Shown here one piece after another: positions 35,366-42,425 of a stretch of 46,498 bases of DNA; within the stretch, counting starts at the first letter, position 1; each line of letters starts with the position of its first letter. The translations under genes and the position numbers were made by a program. Origin of the DNA: Deltaproteobacteria bacterium. Lineage in GTDB: Bacteria > Desulfobacterota > Binatia > Binatales > Binataceae. The notes below the pieces were generated by a model. That model saw only the letters and a program-made list of their open reading frames with translations, did not search any database and was not told the origin of the DNA. The stretch is taken from contig JAJYYI010000048.1 in assembly GCA_021801125.1 (NCBI GenBank), forward strand, positions 1 to 46,498. The letters run 5' to 3'.

Positions 35366-35426
35366 CGCAAGCGGACGGGCTTTTGTTGCTTGCCAAAAAC
35401 CGATTCTATCTGCTTAACCCAAGAAG

Positions 35427-35434
35427 CTAATTAG
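35427..35434. repeat. Left target-site duplication, 8 bp
   Basis: CTAATTAG directly precedes the left terminal repeat. The same octamer follows the right terminal repeat at 37606-37613. IS1595-family elements make 8-bp duplications. The octamer is itself palindromic, so orientation cannot be used as extra proof. Confidence 0.75.
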
Positions 35435-35457
35435 GGCAATAATATACTTGACTGACC
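35435..35457. repeat. Left terminal inverted repeat of the IS1595-type element
   Basis: The 23 bases begin GGCAATAATATACTTGACTG. The reverse complement of 37583-37605 begins GGTAATAATATACTTGACTG. The repeat also contains the -35-like TTGACT that probably drives the transposase. Confidence 0.85.
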
Positions 35458-35476
35458 ACGCCTCTTGTGCTACGTT
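35448..35476 (+). promoter_or_regulatory. Putative transposase promoter inside the terminal repeat
   Basis: TTGACT at 35448-35453 is separated by 17 bases from TACGTT at 35471-35476. The ATG at 35483 lies only 7 bases further, so the transcript would be leaderless or nearly so. The -10 element is weak. Confidence 0.4.
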
Positions 35477-35482
35477 TAAATC

Positions 35483-36436
35483 ATGAACGCGCCAAGGACA
35501 TTGCAAGAGGCTATCACGTTCTTCTCGGATTTCGTCAACTGCCAGCGTTTCATGATCGAGCTTCGTTGGCCGGATGCCAAGGTTCGTTGCCCAACATGTC
35601 AATCCGAGAAGGTCACATATCTTGCCAACCCGCGGGTGTGGAAGTGCTACGCCAAGCACCCGCGTGCGAAGTTCTCACTGAAGGTGGGAACAATTCTTGA
35701 GGACTCGCCAGTCGGCCTTGAGAAGTGGCTACCGGCGATCTGGTTACTCGCCAATTGCAAGAACGGCATCAGCTCCTATGAGTTGCATCGGGCCCTAGGC
35801 GTGACACAAAAGACCGCTTGGTTCATGCTTCAGCGCATCCGCCTAGCCATGCAATCGGGTTCGTTCGAGAAGCTGAGCGGCGGGGTAGAAGCAGACGAAA
35901 CTTTTATCGGCGGTCTCGCCCGATTCATGCACAAGGACAAAAAGGCCAAAATCACAGGCACGGGTGGCGCGGGTAAGGCGATTGTGATGGGCCTGCTCGA
36001 ACGCGACACCGGCAAGGTTCGGCTGAAGCATGTCCCTAACGTTCAACACCGGACGCTACAGCAAGAGATTCGTGAACAGGTAAAGCCAGGCTCGCAAATC
36101 TTCACTGACGACTGGATCGCTTACAACGGTCTTGATTCCGACTATGCGCATAAGGTTATCAATCACGCCGAGGCTTACGTAAAAGGCAACGTCCACACTA
36201 ACGGGATTGAAAACTTCTGGTCGCTCCTGAAGCGATGCCTGAAAGGGACCTACGTGAGCGTCGAGCCGTTCCACCTGTTCCGCTACTTGGATGAGCAGGC
36301 GTTTCGCTACAACGAGCGCAAAGGCAACGATGCCAGTCGGTTCGCCAAGGTCGCCGGCGCGATTGTAGACAGACGCCTTACCTACGCGAAGCTAACTGGC
36401 AAAACTGGCCCTGCGGCTGAAGTTTTATCGATGTAA
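35483..36436 (+). CDS. IS1595-family transposase
   Basis: The 317-residue protein has an N-terminal zinc-ribbon-like segment (RCPTCQSEKVTYLANPRVWKCYAKHP), a helical linker with the HTH-like SSYELHRALGVTQKTAWFMLQRIR, and an ISXO2-like DDE domain. Catalytic residues are probably the Asp in VEADETFIGG, the Asp pair in IFTDDWIAYNGL and the Glu in HTNGIENFWSLLKRCLKGTY. It is intact and of family length. It cuts the terminal repeats that flank the element and inserts it with an 8-bp duplication. It starts at the ATG 26 bases after the left repeat and probably uses the promoter in that repeat. Confidence 0.92.
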   Translation: MNAPRTLQEAITFFSDFVNCQRFMIELRWPDAKVRCPTCQSEKVTYLANPRVWKCYAKHPRAKFSLKVGTILEDSPVGLEKWLPAIWLLANCKNGISSYELHRALGVTQKTAWFMLQRIRLAMQSGSFEKLSGGVEADETFIGGLARFMHKDKKAKITGTGGAGKAIVMGLLERDTGKVRLKHVPNVQHRTLQQEIREQVKPGSQIFTDDWIAYNGLDSDYAHKVINHAEAYVKGNVHTNGIENFWSLLKRCLKGTYVSVEPFHLFRYLDEQAFRYNERKGNDASRFAKVAGAIVDRRLTYAKLTGKTGPAAEVLSM

Positions 36437-36475
36437 ACAATGGCGGGGACAAAAGCACAACGCTAAAATGGAAGC

Positions 36476-36634
36476 ATGAAGCCGGCGCGCTTATGCGATC
36501 TCCGATTTGAGCCGAAGGAAGCCCTGGAGCGCTTCAAGCGCTTCGGTCGAGCCCTTCTTGCGGTGCCAAAGAGCGAAGTGCTAAAAGAGACTCGAAAGGG
36601 AAAGGCGCCCCCGAAGGGGCGCCTGAAGTCATAA
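36476..36634 (+). CDS. Small ORF (52 aa) downstream of the transposase
   Basis: The frame begins 39 bases after the transposase stop and reads MKPARLCDLRFEPKEALERF, then KRFGRALLAVPKSEVLKETR and a basic tail ending KGRLKS. I do not recognise the family. The pattern, a hydrophobic and charged helix followed by VPKSEV and a lysine-rich tail, looks like a real short protein rather than noise. Its distance from the transposase and its place within the element make it a candidate passenger or accessory gene. Its final codons overlap a strong 9-bp hairpin (36603-36624). Confidence 0.5.
   Translation: MKPARLCDLRFEPKEALERFKRFGRALLAVPKSEVLKETRKGKAPPKGRLKS
36603..36624 (+). terminator. Hairpin at the end of the small ORF
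   Basis: AGGCGCCCC (36603-36611) pairs perfectly with GGGGCGCCT (36616-36624) around CGAA, a stable loop. No T run follows. It could end the transposase transcript or protect its 3' end. Confidence 0.45.
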
Positions 36635-36680
36635 CGTGGCGGCTATTGTCGCCACTGAGCATCACCTGCCTTTGCCCGTG

Positions 36681-37112
36681 TTAGGGGCGGGTATTTCGCG
36701 CCGGACTGTGTTGCAGCACGTCCGGCGCAATCTTCTCCGTGGGTAGATTCATCTGCGTTTCGTGCGCCGCGGGCCATTCCAGTAAGCCAAAAGTATTCGG
36801 CTGCTCGGCTTTCTGAAATGTCTTTCCGCGTTTTATATAGCGATAGATCATCGCGGTGATGTAGTGTGTCGCGATTTCCTTGCCGTATTTTTTTTGGATG
36901 GCTTCGGCAATAGCTGAGACGTGCATCGGTCCGCCGTGTTCCAGCAAGACCTCTCGAATCATCTCGGGTTGAGAGAGAGCGGCACCTGGCGGTCGTCTGC
37001 GCTCGGTCCTGTCTGCAAGCAGTCTGCTAGCGATCCTCAGCGCTTCGACTTCTTGCTGCAGCCGTGCCAGTTCGGCCTCTTTCTGTTTGAGCACTTCAAA
37101 GACGTCCTTCAT
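36681..37112 (-). CDS. HARE-HTH-like winged-helix protein with coiled coil
   Basis: The 143-residue protein begins with a coiled coil (VFEVLKQKEAELARLQQEVEALRIASRLL, about 4-32). A winged-helix domain follows: SQPEMIREVLLEHGGPMHVSAIAEAIQKKYGKEIATHYITAMIYRYIKRGKTFQKAEQPNTFGLLEW (about 51-118). That segment matches the HARE-HTH / HB1-ASXL type, found in bacterial DNA-binding and restriction-associated proteins. The frame stays open to 37292, but the extra part is the antisense of the tRNA gene. The ATG at 37112 is chosen because the coiled coil begins right after it. It is divergent from the tRNA and convergent with the small ORF. It may be a regulator. Confidence 0.7.
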   Translation of the reverse strand: MKDVFEVLKQKEAELARLQQEVEALRIASRLLADRTERRRPPGAALSQPEMIREVLLEHGGPMHVSAIAEAIQKKYGKEIATHYITAMIYRYIKRGKTFQKAEQPNTFGLLEWPAAHETQMNLPTEKIAPDVLQHSPARNTRP

Positions 37113-37128
37113 GGGTGCCAGTATACAC

Positions 37129-37190
37129 AACGGACGTTCTTCGAACAAGAACTGGCAACGGCGATCGTAGTACTTGCACGAATGTCCGTT
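37129..37190. promoter_or_regulatory. Inverted repeats upstream of the HARE-HTH-like gene
   Basis: GTTCTT (37136-37141) and AAGAAC (37147-37152) form a dyad 24 bases before the start codon. A second pair, AACGGAC (37129-37135) and GTCCGTT (37184-37190), encloses it. They lie between the divergent HARE-HTH-like gene and the tRNA, a good place for an operator. Binding is a guess. Confidence 0.35.
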
Positions 37191-37208
37191 TGCAGCTATC
37201 TTAAGTTC

Positions 37209-37282
37209 GTGCCCGTAGCTCAGCGGACCAGAGCGTTCCCGTCGGAAGGAAAAGGTCGCGGGTTCGAATCCCGCCGGGCACA
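37209..37282 (+). tRNA. tRNA gene with aberrant anticodon arm (Pro(CGG) by position, Arg-like body)
   Basis: All cloverleaf elements are present. The acceptor stem GTGCCCG/CGGGCAC is perfect over 7 bp, with discriminator A at 37282. The D stem is GCTC/GAGC with a 9-base loop including GG. The T arm is GCGGG TTCGAAT CCCGC. The anticodon stem TTCCC (37236-37240) / GGAAA (37248-37252) has one C-A mismatch in the middle. The loop GTCGGAA puts CGG after the conserved T, the proline anticodon. The acceptor, D arm and variable loop look like a bacterial tRNA-Arg body instead. CCA is not encoded. It lies inside the IS1595-type element. The identity is uncertain, but the tRNA fold is not. Confidence 0.85.
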
Positions 37283-37415
37283 TTGACAACACATGCGTTC
37301 ATAGCGTAAGGTCAAAGCTCCGACGGGAACATCTGTCCTTGAGCGAAGGGCGAAAGCCGCGACCAAGGCTGAGTTCTGAAAGGCCGGACTCGAAAGGGTT
37401 CGGCCTTTCTTTTTG
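37283..37415 (+). ncRNA. Structured segment downstream of the tRNA, ending in a terminator
   Basis: Following the tRNA are TCCGACGGGAAC (37319-37330), the exact complement of the tRNA's GTTCCCGTCGGA (37235-37246), a CCTT-GAGCG-AAGG hairpin (about 37338-37350), a GGCGAAAGCC tetraloop hairpin, and then the terminator. This could be a tRNA trailer with regulatory folding or a separate small RNA. No known RNA family was recognised. Confidence 0.35.
37378..37415 (+). terminator. Rho-independent terminator after the tRNA
   Basis: GAAAGGCCG (37378-37386) pairs with CGGCCTTTC (37401-37409), a 9-bp stem, followed directly by TTTTTG. This is the clearest intrinsic terminator of the window and probably ends the tRNA transcript. 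Confidence 0.85.
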
Positions 37416-37429
37416 TCAGGTCGATCTTT

Positions 37430-37458
37430 TTGGCGCCCCGAACGCTGCGTGTTAAAAT
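37430..37458 (+). promoter_or_regulatory. Putative promoter before the truncated ORF
   Basis: TTGGCG (37430-37435) and TAAAAT (37453-37458) are 17 bases apart. The GTG start at 37468 follows by 9 bases, so the transcript would have almost no leader. Confidence 0.35.
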
Positions 37459-37467
37459 TGCGCTGCC

Positions 37468-37582
37468 GTGACTACGAAGTATACGCAAGGGAGCGTAAAG
37501 GCTCGGATTGAGGCATTTCTACTCGATAATGTCGGAAAGGTTGTAACACGCCAATCATCCATCAGTGTTGCAGATTCCGTGC
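37468..37582 (+). pseudogene. N-terminal stub of an HNH-nuclease-like protein, cut by the right terminal repeat
   Basis: From a GTG at 37468 the frame reads MTTKYTQGSVKARIEAFLLD and NVGKVVTRQS, a helical winged-helix-like start. From memory it resembles the N-terminus of a family of HNH-type endonucleases (KxxIEAFxLDNxGKVVTREQI). After about 38 residues the frame enters the right terminal repeat (37583) and runs on in unrelated sequence to 37671. The rest of the gene is absent. Either the element captured and then trimmed a passenger nuclease gene, or it inserted into one. The family call is weak, and the truncation at the repeat is certain. Confidence 0.45.
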
Positions 37583-37605
37583 GGTCAGTCAAGTATATTA
37601 TTACC
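37583..37605. repeat. Right terminal inverted repeat of the IS1595-type element
   Basis: This is the reverse complement of 35435-35457 with one mismatch, at the third base from the outer end. It begins GGTCAGTCAAGTATATTATT. Confidence 0.85.
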
Positions 37606-37613
37606 CTAATTAG
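37606..37613. repeat. Right target-site duplication, 8 bp
   Basis: CTAATTAG directly follows the right terminal repeat, identical to the octamer at 35427-35434. Only 54 bases separate it from the stop of the glutamate dehydrogenase gene. Confidence 0.75.
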
Positions 37614-37634
37614 GGCCACTTCCGGCGATGGCCG

Positions 37635-37659
37635 CGAGCGCTCACCAAGTTGGCGCTCG
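37635..37659. terminator. Hairpin downstream of the glutamate dehydrogenase gene
   Basis: CGAGCGC (37635-37641) pairs with GCGCTCG (37653-37659) around an 11-base loop. It lies 9 bases after the stop on the reverse strand. No T tract is seen, so the role is uncertain. Confidence 0.4.
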
Positions 37660-37667
37660 ACGGTCCG

Positions 37668-40600
37668 CTAGGGCTGGAACGCGCATAGTCTTACGACCGC
37701 GCGCGTCGCAACCTGGAGCGGCGCCAGGCGCGGTGCCGAGAGGTTGCGCATACGGCTCAGCAACTCGCGCACCCGCGAAAACCCGCGTCGAGGCTCTTGC
37801 AGAATAGCGCGCAGAGCCGAACTCCAGTAGCCGTTTGCGGCCTGGCTCAATGCCGTGCGAACGAGCTGGCAGCGTGCGCGCAGCAAATCCTCTTCTATTT
37901 CGCGCGCCGCCTGTTGCTCCCAAGGGTCGTCGCTGTCGATAGCGGCGGCCGCGCCCTCGAGCATGCCGAAGTCGACTTCGCCCGTCACGCCGAAATAGGC
38001 GCGTGCGACGTCGATCGGGTCGAGATGGAGGTCGAGCGACAGCGCGGTGACGTTCAGCAGATGGTCGACGAAGGTAGACCGAGCAAGGTCGAGCGCAGTC
38101 TGCTCGCGATGCCCGGCGCGCTTAAGGTCGCGGTACGCAGCTTCGAAACGGTCGCGTTCCGAGCCCACGAGATGATCGTCGAAGGCCGCTATCAATCTGC
38201 CGAGAGGTTGCGCAAAGCGGCTAATCACGGAGGAAAGCGGTGCCTCGCCTTCGGCGGACAGGAGAAACCATCGACAGGCTTTGGCACATGACGCGGCCAG
38301 CGTTAGCAAGGCCCTTAGCTCCCCGTCGACAGAGACCTCGCCTGCAGCAGCGCATACCTCGGCGCAGCGCGCGCTAAGGTTGAGCTGCTCGGACGCTATA
38401 ATCCAGGCGCGCACTACCTGCGCGTGCGGCACTCCATAGCTGCGTGCCAGATCGAAAACGAAGAGCGGTCCCATAAGGCTGACCATCTCGTTCACGGCGC
38501 GGGTCGCGATCAATTGAAGGCACAGTTGATGGCTGGGAATTTGGGCGGCGAAACGCGCTTGTATTGAGGCTGGAAAATAGGGAAACAGAAAGCGGCGCAC
38601 CGGGCACGGGTCGTCCCAGTCAAGCGCGCGAGAAGCTTCAACCTCGGCGATCAAATCAAGTTTGGTATAAGCGACCAGAACGGCCAGCTCAGGCCTAGTC
38701 AATCCGATCGCCCCAGCGCGACGCTGCTCGATTTCCTCGCGCGACGGCAGCGCCTGGGCCTCGCGGCGCAACACGCCGCGCTGCTCGAGTTCCGCGATCA
38801 AGCCGCCGTAACGCATCGGATGGGCTCGGCTCCGCGCTTCCTCCAGGCTCAACAACAAGACCTGCTGGCGATTGTCGTCGAGCACCTGCTCGACGACCTC
38901 GCCGGTCGCATCCCTGAGCACCCGGTTCCGTTCGTCGAGGTTGAGGTCGCCTTTCCTTACCAACGGCGCAAGCAGAACCTTCAGATTCACCTCGTGGTCC
39001 GAGAGGTCGACTCCCGCGGAGTTGTCAATCGCGTCGGTGTTAATTTTGCCGTGATTGAGTGCGTACTCGACCCTCGCTCTCTGCGTGAATCCGAGGTTGC
39101 CGCCCTCGACCACCACCTTTGCGCGCAGCTCTCGCGCGGTTATGCGGCATGAGTCATTGGCGTGGTCGCCGACCTCGGCGTCGGTTTCGTCGCTCGCCCG
39201 CACGTAGGTTCCGATCCCGCCGTTGTAAAGAAGATCGACCGGAGCGCGCAGAATGGCGCGCACGAGTGCCTCGGCGTCCAGCGTGTCGGCTTCCAGTCCC
39301 AAGGCTGACTGGGCCTGCGGGCTCAGGTTGACGCGCTTCTGCGAGCGCAAGAAGACGCCCCCGCCAGGGCTGAGCATGCGCGGATTGTAATCCGACCACT
39401 TCGAGCCCGGCTGCTCGAACAGGCGTCGGCGCTCGCGGTAGCTCTGGACCGGATCCGGGTCGGGGTCTATAAAGATGTATCGAGCGTCGAAAGCGGCGAT
39501 AAGCTTTACGTTTTCCGATTGTAGAAGCCCATTGCCGAACACGTCTCCCGACATGTCTCCAATCCCGACGACGGTGATCGGCGCTCCCCGCCGCGGGTCG
39601 CGGCCAAGTTCGCGAAAATGGCGAATTACCGACTCCCAGGCGCCACGCGCGGTGATGCCGAGCTGTTTATGGTCGTAGCCGTGCTGCCCGCCCGAGGCAA
39701 AAGCGTCGTCGAGCCAAAAGCCGCGTTCTTGCGCCAACCGATTGGCCACGTCGGAAAATGTCGCGGTGCCCTTGTCCGCCGCCACGACCAGGTACGGACC
39801 GTCATCGTCCAGCACTTTGACGCGGTCGGGGGTTACGGTGTGGCCGTTGACCACGTTGTTAGTCAGATCGAGCATCGCTCCGATCAGCGTCTCGTAGGCT
39901 TCGACCACCTGACGTTGCGTGGGTGCCTGCCGATCCCGCTGCTTTAAGACGAAGCCGCCTTTTGCCCCAACCGGTACGATGATTGCGTTTTTGACGGTCT
40001 GGGTTTTCATCAGGCCCAGGATCTCGACGCGGTAGTCGTCAGGCCTCTCGCTGAACCGGATGCCTCCGCGTGCAATCTTTCCGGCCCGCAGATGACATCC
40101 GGCCGTCGTCGGGCTAATTACGTGGATCTCGTACAACGGCGCCGTGTCGGGAAGGTTGGGGATGCGCCGACCTTCAAACTTAAGCGAGATGTGGCGCTCA
40201 ACCGGCCGGCGAAAATAGTTGGTGCGCACCGTGGCTTCGACCAGCGCGAGCAGGTTGCGCGCTATGAGATCATCGGCCAGGCTCGCTACCGCGTCGCGCG
40301 CCTTGAGATAGTCGGAGCGCAGATGGGCGAGCCGCTCGGGCTTTGCGTCAATGTCCGGATTCAAGCGGGCTGTGAAAAGCTCGATCAAAAGGCGCGCAAG
40401 CTCGGGATGGCTGAGAAAAACGCGTCTTAGGCCCTCCGATGTGGGGCCAAGCTTCATCTGCAGCGCGGTCGCCAGATAGGCGCGAAGCAGGGCGACCTCG
40501 CGCCAGGAGAGTCCCGCTTTAAGGGTCAGGGCGTTGAGCGGGTCGTCTTCGGTAAGGCCGTGCTTGAGCGCCGAAAGCGCTTCGGGCAGGAGCGCGAATC

Positions 40601-42425
40601 CGGCAGATTCGCCCAGCGCTCGACCGTCGGAGGTCTGCACGGCGAATACCTGCACGAAGACTGGGTCATGGCCCACCAGCCGCAACTCGTGCGCATTTTC
40701 GTAGAGCACGCGCACGCCGAAATTCTGCAGCCGCGGCATCAGGTCAGCCAGCGCGATAGGTTGGCCGACCTCGTAGACCCGCAGCTCGCTGAGGTATTCG
40801 CGCCCGGCGCAAGCCGGGACGACCTCGACCCCGAGATCCCGCCGGCTCATCAACGCCTCGACACGCTCGATGTCGTCGGCCGCGCGGCTTACCGAGGTGG
40901 CGGCGCGGTAGTCGGCGCTGAAGGCGCGGTAATAGCGCTCCGTCAGCTCGCTCCCGCGCGCCTGTCCATGGCGCGCCACAAGCTCGTCGCCGAGCCGATC
41001 CTCCCACGTCCGAGCAAGGTCCGCGACCTGGGCCTTCAGCGCGCCGGGATCGACGCTTGCGTCGGCGCGCTGCGGGAAGCAGAAATGGAGCCGCGCGGTG
41101 TAATCTTCGCTCGCGGCGACCAGCTGGTCGTAAATCGGTTGAGCTTTGAGCGTGAAGGATAACGCGTCGCGAATTTTTTCGTAAAGCTCGGCCGAGTAGC
41201 GCTTGCTTCTCATCACGACGAGCACAACTACCATCTGCCGGGCGTGGTCGGCGCAGGCTGCCAGCTCGACCCCTGTTTGTTCGCGGAAATCCGCCACCAG
41301 GTTCAACTGAGCGCGCAACTCGGGCATCGACGCGCGAAACAGCTCTTCCTTGGGAAAGGTGTTAAGCACCGCGAGTAGCGTCTTGAAGTCGTGCGAGCCC
41401 GGAGTCGCCCTTTCCTCCGCCAACACCTGCGCAAGCTTCTGTCTAACTATCGGGATCTGCTGCGGCTCCTCCGAGTAAGCCTTCGAGGTGAACAAACCCA
41501 GGATGCGATCGAACCCTATCACCTCGCCTCGCGCGTTCACGCGCCTTATCGCGATGTCGTCCATGGCGCGCCGGCGGTGCACGCTGGATTTAGTCCGCGT
41601 TTTGCTGACAAACGGCAACGGCTCGTCGAGGACCAGTTTCAGCGCGTCGGGACCGAGTTCCTCGATGGGCCGCATGCTCGCCGCTCGTTGGTCCGCCGGG
41701 GCTCGCAGCAGGCCGAGGCCGGAGCCGCTTTCGATCGACACCGTTCGCTGGCCGTCCGGGCCGCTGACGCGGTATCTGGCATAACCTAGGAAGACCAGAC
41801 CTCCATGCACGAGCCAGCGCAAAAATTCGCGCGCCTCGTTGGGCGCGCGCTCGGCAACAATCTGATCCGCGATATCGAGCGTGCGCTGCGCCATCGCTTC
41901 GAAATCATCCGTCACCCGTACTAAATCGCCAAGGCGCGCGCGGAGTTCTTCGGCCAATTCAGCGGCCGCGCTCGGCTCTAGTTCGGATTCCAACTCGGCG
42001 CGCACGAGTGATTCCGGCTGCTCGTCGGCGTTCCCGCGCTCGAAGGTTTTGAGCCGCCCCTGTGCGTCCCGCGCGATACGCAGGATAGGGTGCAGCAACG
42101 AGCGCACCGGCAATTTGAACTCGCGCAGGCATTCCTGAATGGTGTCGACCACGAACGGACGGTCGGCGAGCAACGTCTGAACAACGGCTACCCCGCGTCC
42201 ATCCCGAGTATGCCGCCCGACGCGCAGCTTGACGGGTTCGTTGCGCTCAACCAGGAAGTCGAAAGAATCGCGCGCGATCGCCGCGCCCTCGGCCGCTGAA
42301 AAACTGTCCTCGCCGCGGGCGCTGGCCCGTGCAAAAAGACGCCTGGCGAGCGCGCTGACCCTGGGCACCTGGGAAGCGGGTAGTTCGCCCTCCAGCACCT
42401 TCTGCAATTCTTCTTGTGTAATCAT
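37668..42425 (-). CDS. gdh: NAD-specific glutamate dehydrogenase, large (about 180 kDa) type
   Basis: The 1585-residue protein is of the L-GDH180 class, which oxidises glutamate to 2-oxoglutarate and ammonia with NAD+. An N-terminal regulatory region of about 650-700 residues (ACT-like segments, for example RPFVVDTIQECLREFKLPVRSLLHPIL) precedes the catalytic core. In the core, CHLRAGKIARGGIRFSERPDDYRVEILGLMKTQTVKNAIIVPVGAKGGFVLK holds the glutamate-site lysines, and VVGIGDMSGDVFGNGLL is the dinucleotide fold. The C-terminal 400 residues are helical, as usual in this class. The ATG at 42425 fits the family start (MITQEELQKVLEGEL). It is monocistronic and its length is normal for the class. Confidence 0.95.
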   Translation of the reverse strand: MITQEELQKVLEGELPASQVPRVSALARRLFARASARGEDSFSAAEGAAIARDSFDFLVERNEPVKLRVGRHTRDGRGVAVVQTLLADRPFVVDTIQECLREFKLPVRSLLHPILRIARDAQGRLKTFERGNADEQPESLVRAELESELEPSAAAELAEELRARLGDLVRVTDDFEAMAQRTLDIADQIVAERAPNEAREFLRWLVHGGLVFLGYARYRVSGPDGQRTVSIESGSGLGLLRAPADQRAASMRPIEELGPDALKLVLDEPLPFVSKTRTKSSVHRRRAMDDIAIRRVNARGEVIGFDRILGLFTSKAYSEEPQQIPIVRQKLAQVLAEERATPGSHDFKTLLAVLNTFPKEELFRASMPELRAQLNLVADFREQTGVELAACADHARQMVVVLVVMRSKRYSAELYEKIRDALSFTLKAQPIYDQLVAASEDYTARLHFCFPQRADASVDPGALKAQVADLARTWEDRLGDELVARHGQARGSELTERYYRAFSADYRAATSVSRAADDIERVEALMSRRDLGVEVVPACAGREYLSELRVYEVGQPIALADLMPRLQNFGVRVLYENAHELRLVGHDPVFVQVFAVQTSDGRALGESAGFALLPEALSALKHGLTEDDPLNALTLKAGLSWREVALLRAYLATALQMKLGPTSEGLRRVFLSHPELARLLIELFTARLNPDIDAKPERLAHLRSDYLKARDAVASLADDLIARNLLALVEATVRTNYFRRPVERHISLKFEGRRIPNLPDTAPLYEIHVISPTTAGCHLRAGKIARGGIRFSERPDDYRVEILGLMKTQTVKNAIIVPVGAKGGFVLKQRDRQAPTQRQVVEAYETLIGAMLDLTNNVVNGHTVTPDRVKVLDDDGPYLVVAADKGTATFSDVANRLAQERGFWLDDAFASGGQHGYDHKQLGITARGAWESVIRHFRELGRDPRRGAPITVVGIGDMSGDVFGNGLLQSENVKLIAAFDARYIFIDPDPDPVQSYRERRRLFEQPGSKWSDYNPRMLSPGGGVFLRSQKRVNLSPQAQSALGLEADTLDAEALVRAILRAPVDLLYNGGIGTYVRASDETDAEVGDHANDSCRITARELRAKVVVEGGNLGFTQRARVEYALNHGKINTDAIDNSAGVDLSDHEVNLKVLLAPLVRKGDLNLDERNRVLRDATGEVVEQVLDDNRQQVLLLSLEEARSRAHPMRYGGLIAELEQRGVLRREAQALPSREEIEQRRAGAIGLTRPELAVLVAYTKLDLIAEVEASRALDWDDPCPVRRFLFPYFPASIQARFAAQIPSHQLCLQLIATRAVNEMVSLMGPLFVFDLARSYGVPHAQVVRAWIIASEQLNLSARCAEVCAAAGEVSVDGELRALLTLAASCAKACRWFLLSAEGEAPLSSVISRFAQPLGRLIAAFDDHLVGSERDRFEAAYRDLKRAGHREQTALDLARSTFVDHLLNVTALSLDLHLDPIDVARAYFGVTGEVDFGMLEGAAAAIDSDDPWEQQAAREIEEDLLRARCQLVRTALSQAANGYWSSALRAILQEPRRGFSRVRELLSRMRNLSAPRLAPLQVATRAVVRLCAFQP

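Larger units (their letters stand above)
35435..37605. mobile_element. IS1595-family transposon with passenger genes and a tRNA (2171 bp)
   Basis: The ends are 23-bp inverted repeats, 35435-35457 and 37583-37605, which match except for one base (third position, C against T). Identical octamers CTAATTAG flank both ends. Inside, in order, are the transposase, a 52-codon ORF, a reverse-strand HARE-HTH-like gene, a tRNA gene, a structured segment with a terminator, and a short ORF cut by the right repeat. IS1595-family members with passenger genes are known, but a tRNA passenger is unusual. The alternative is that two copies of the IS flank the tRNA locus and the inner ends were lost. Confidence 0.75.

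Noticed and set aside
37113-37292. An N-terminal extension of the HARE-HTH-like protein reading MCPAGFEPATFSFRRERS
   Set aside because: It is the antisense reading of the tRNA gene at 37209-37282, a well-known annotation artefact. The coiled coil and a plausible start lie at 37112.
37668-42425. Many long frames overlapping the glutamate dehydrogenase on both strands
   Set aside because: They are shadows created by high GC content. None has a family-like sequence, and all lie inside one clear 1585-residue gene.
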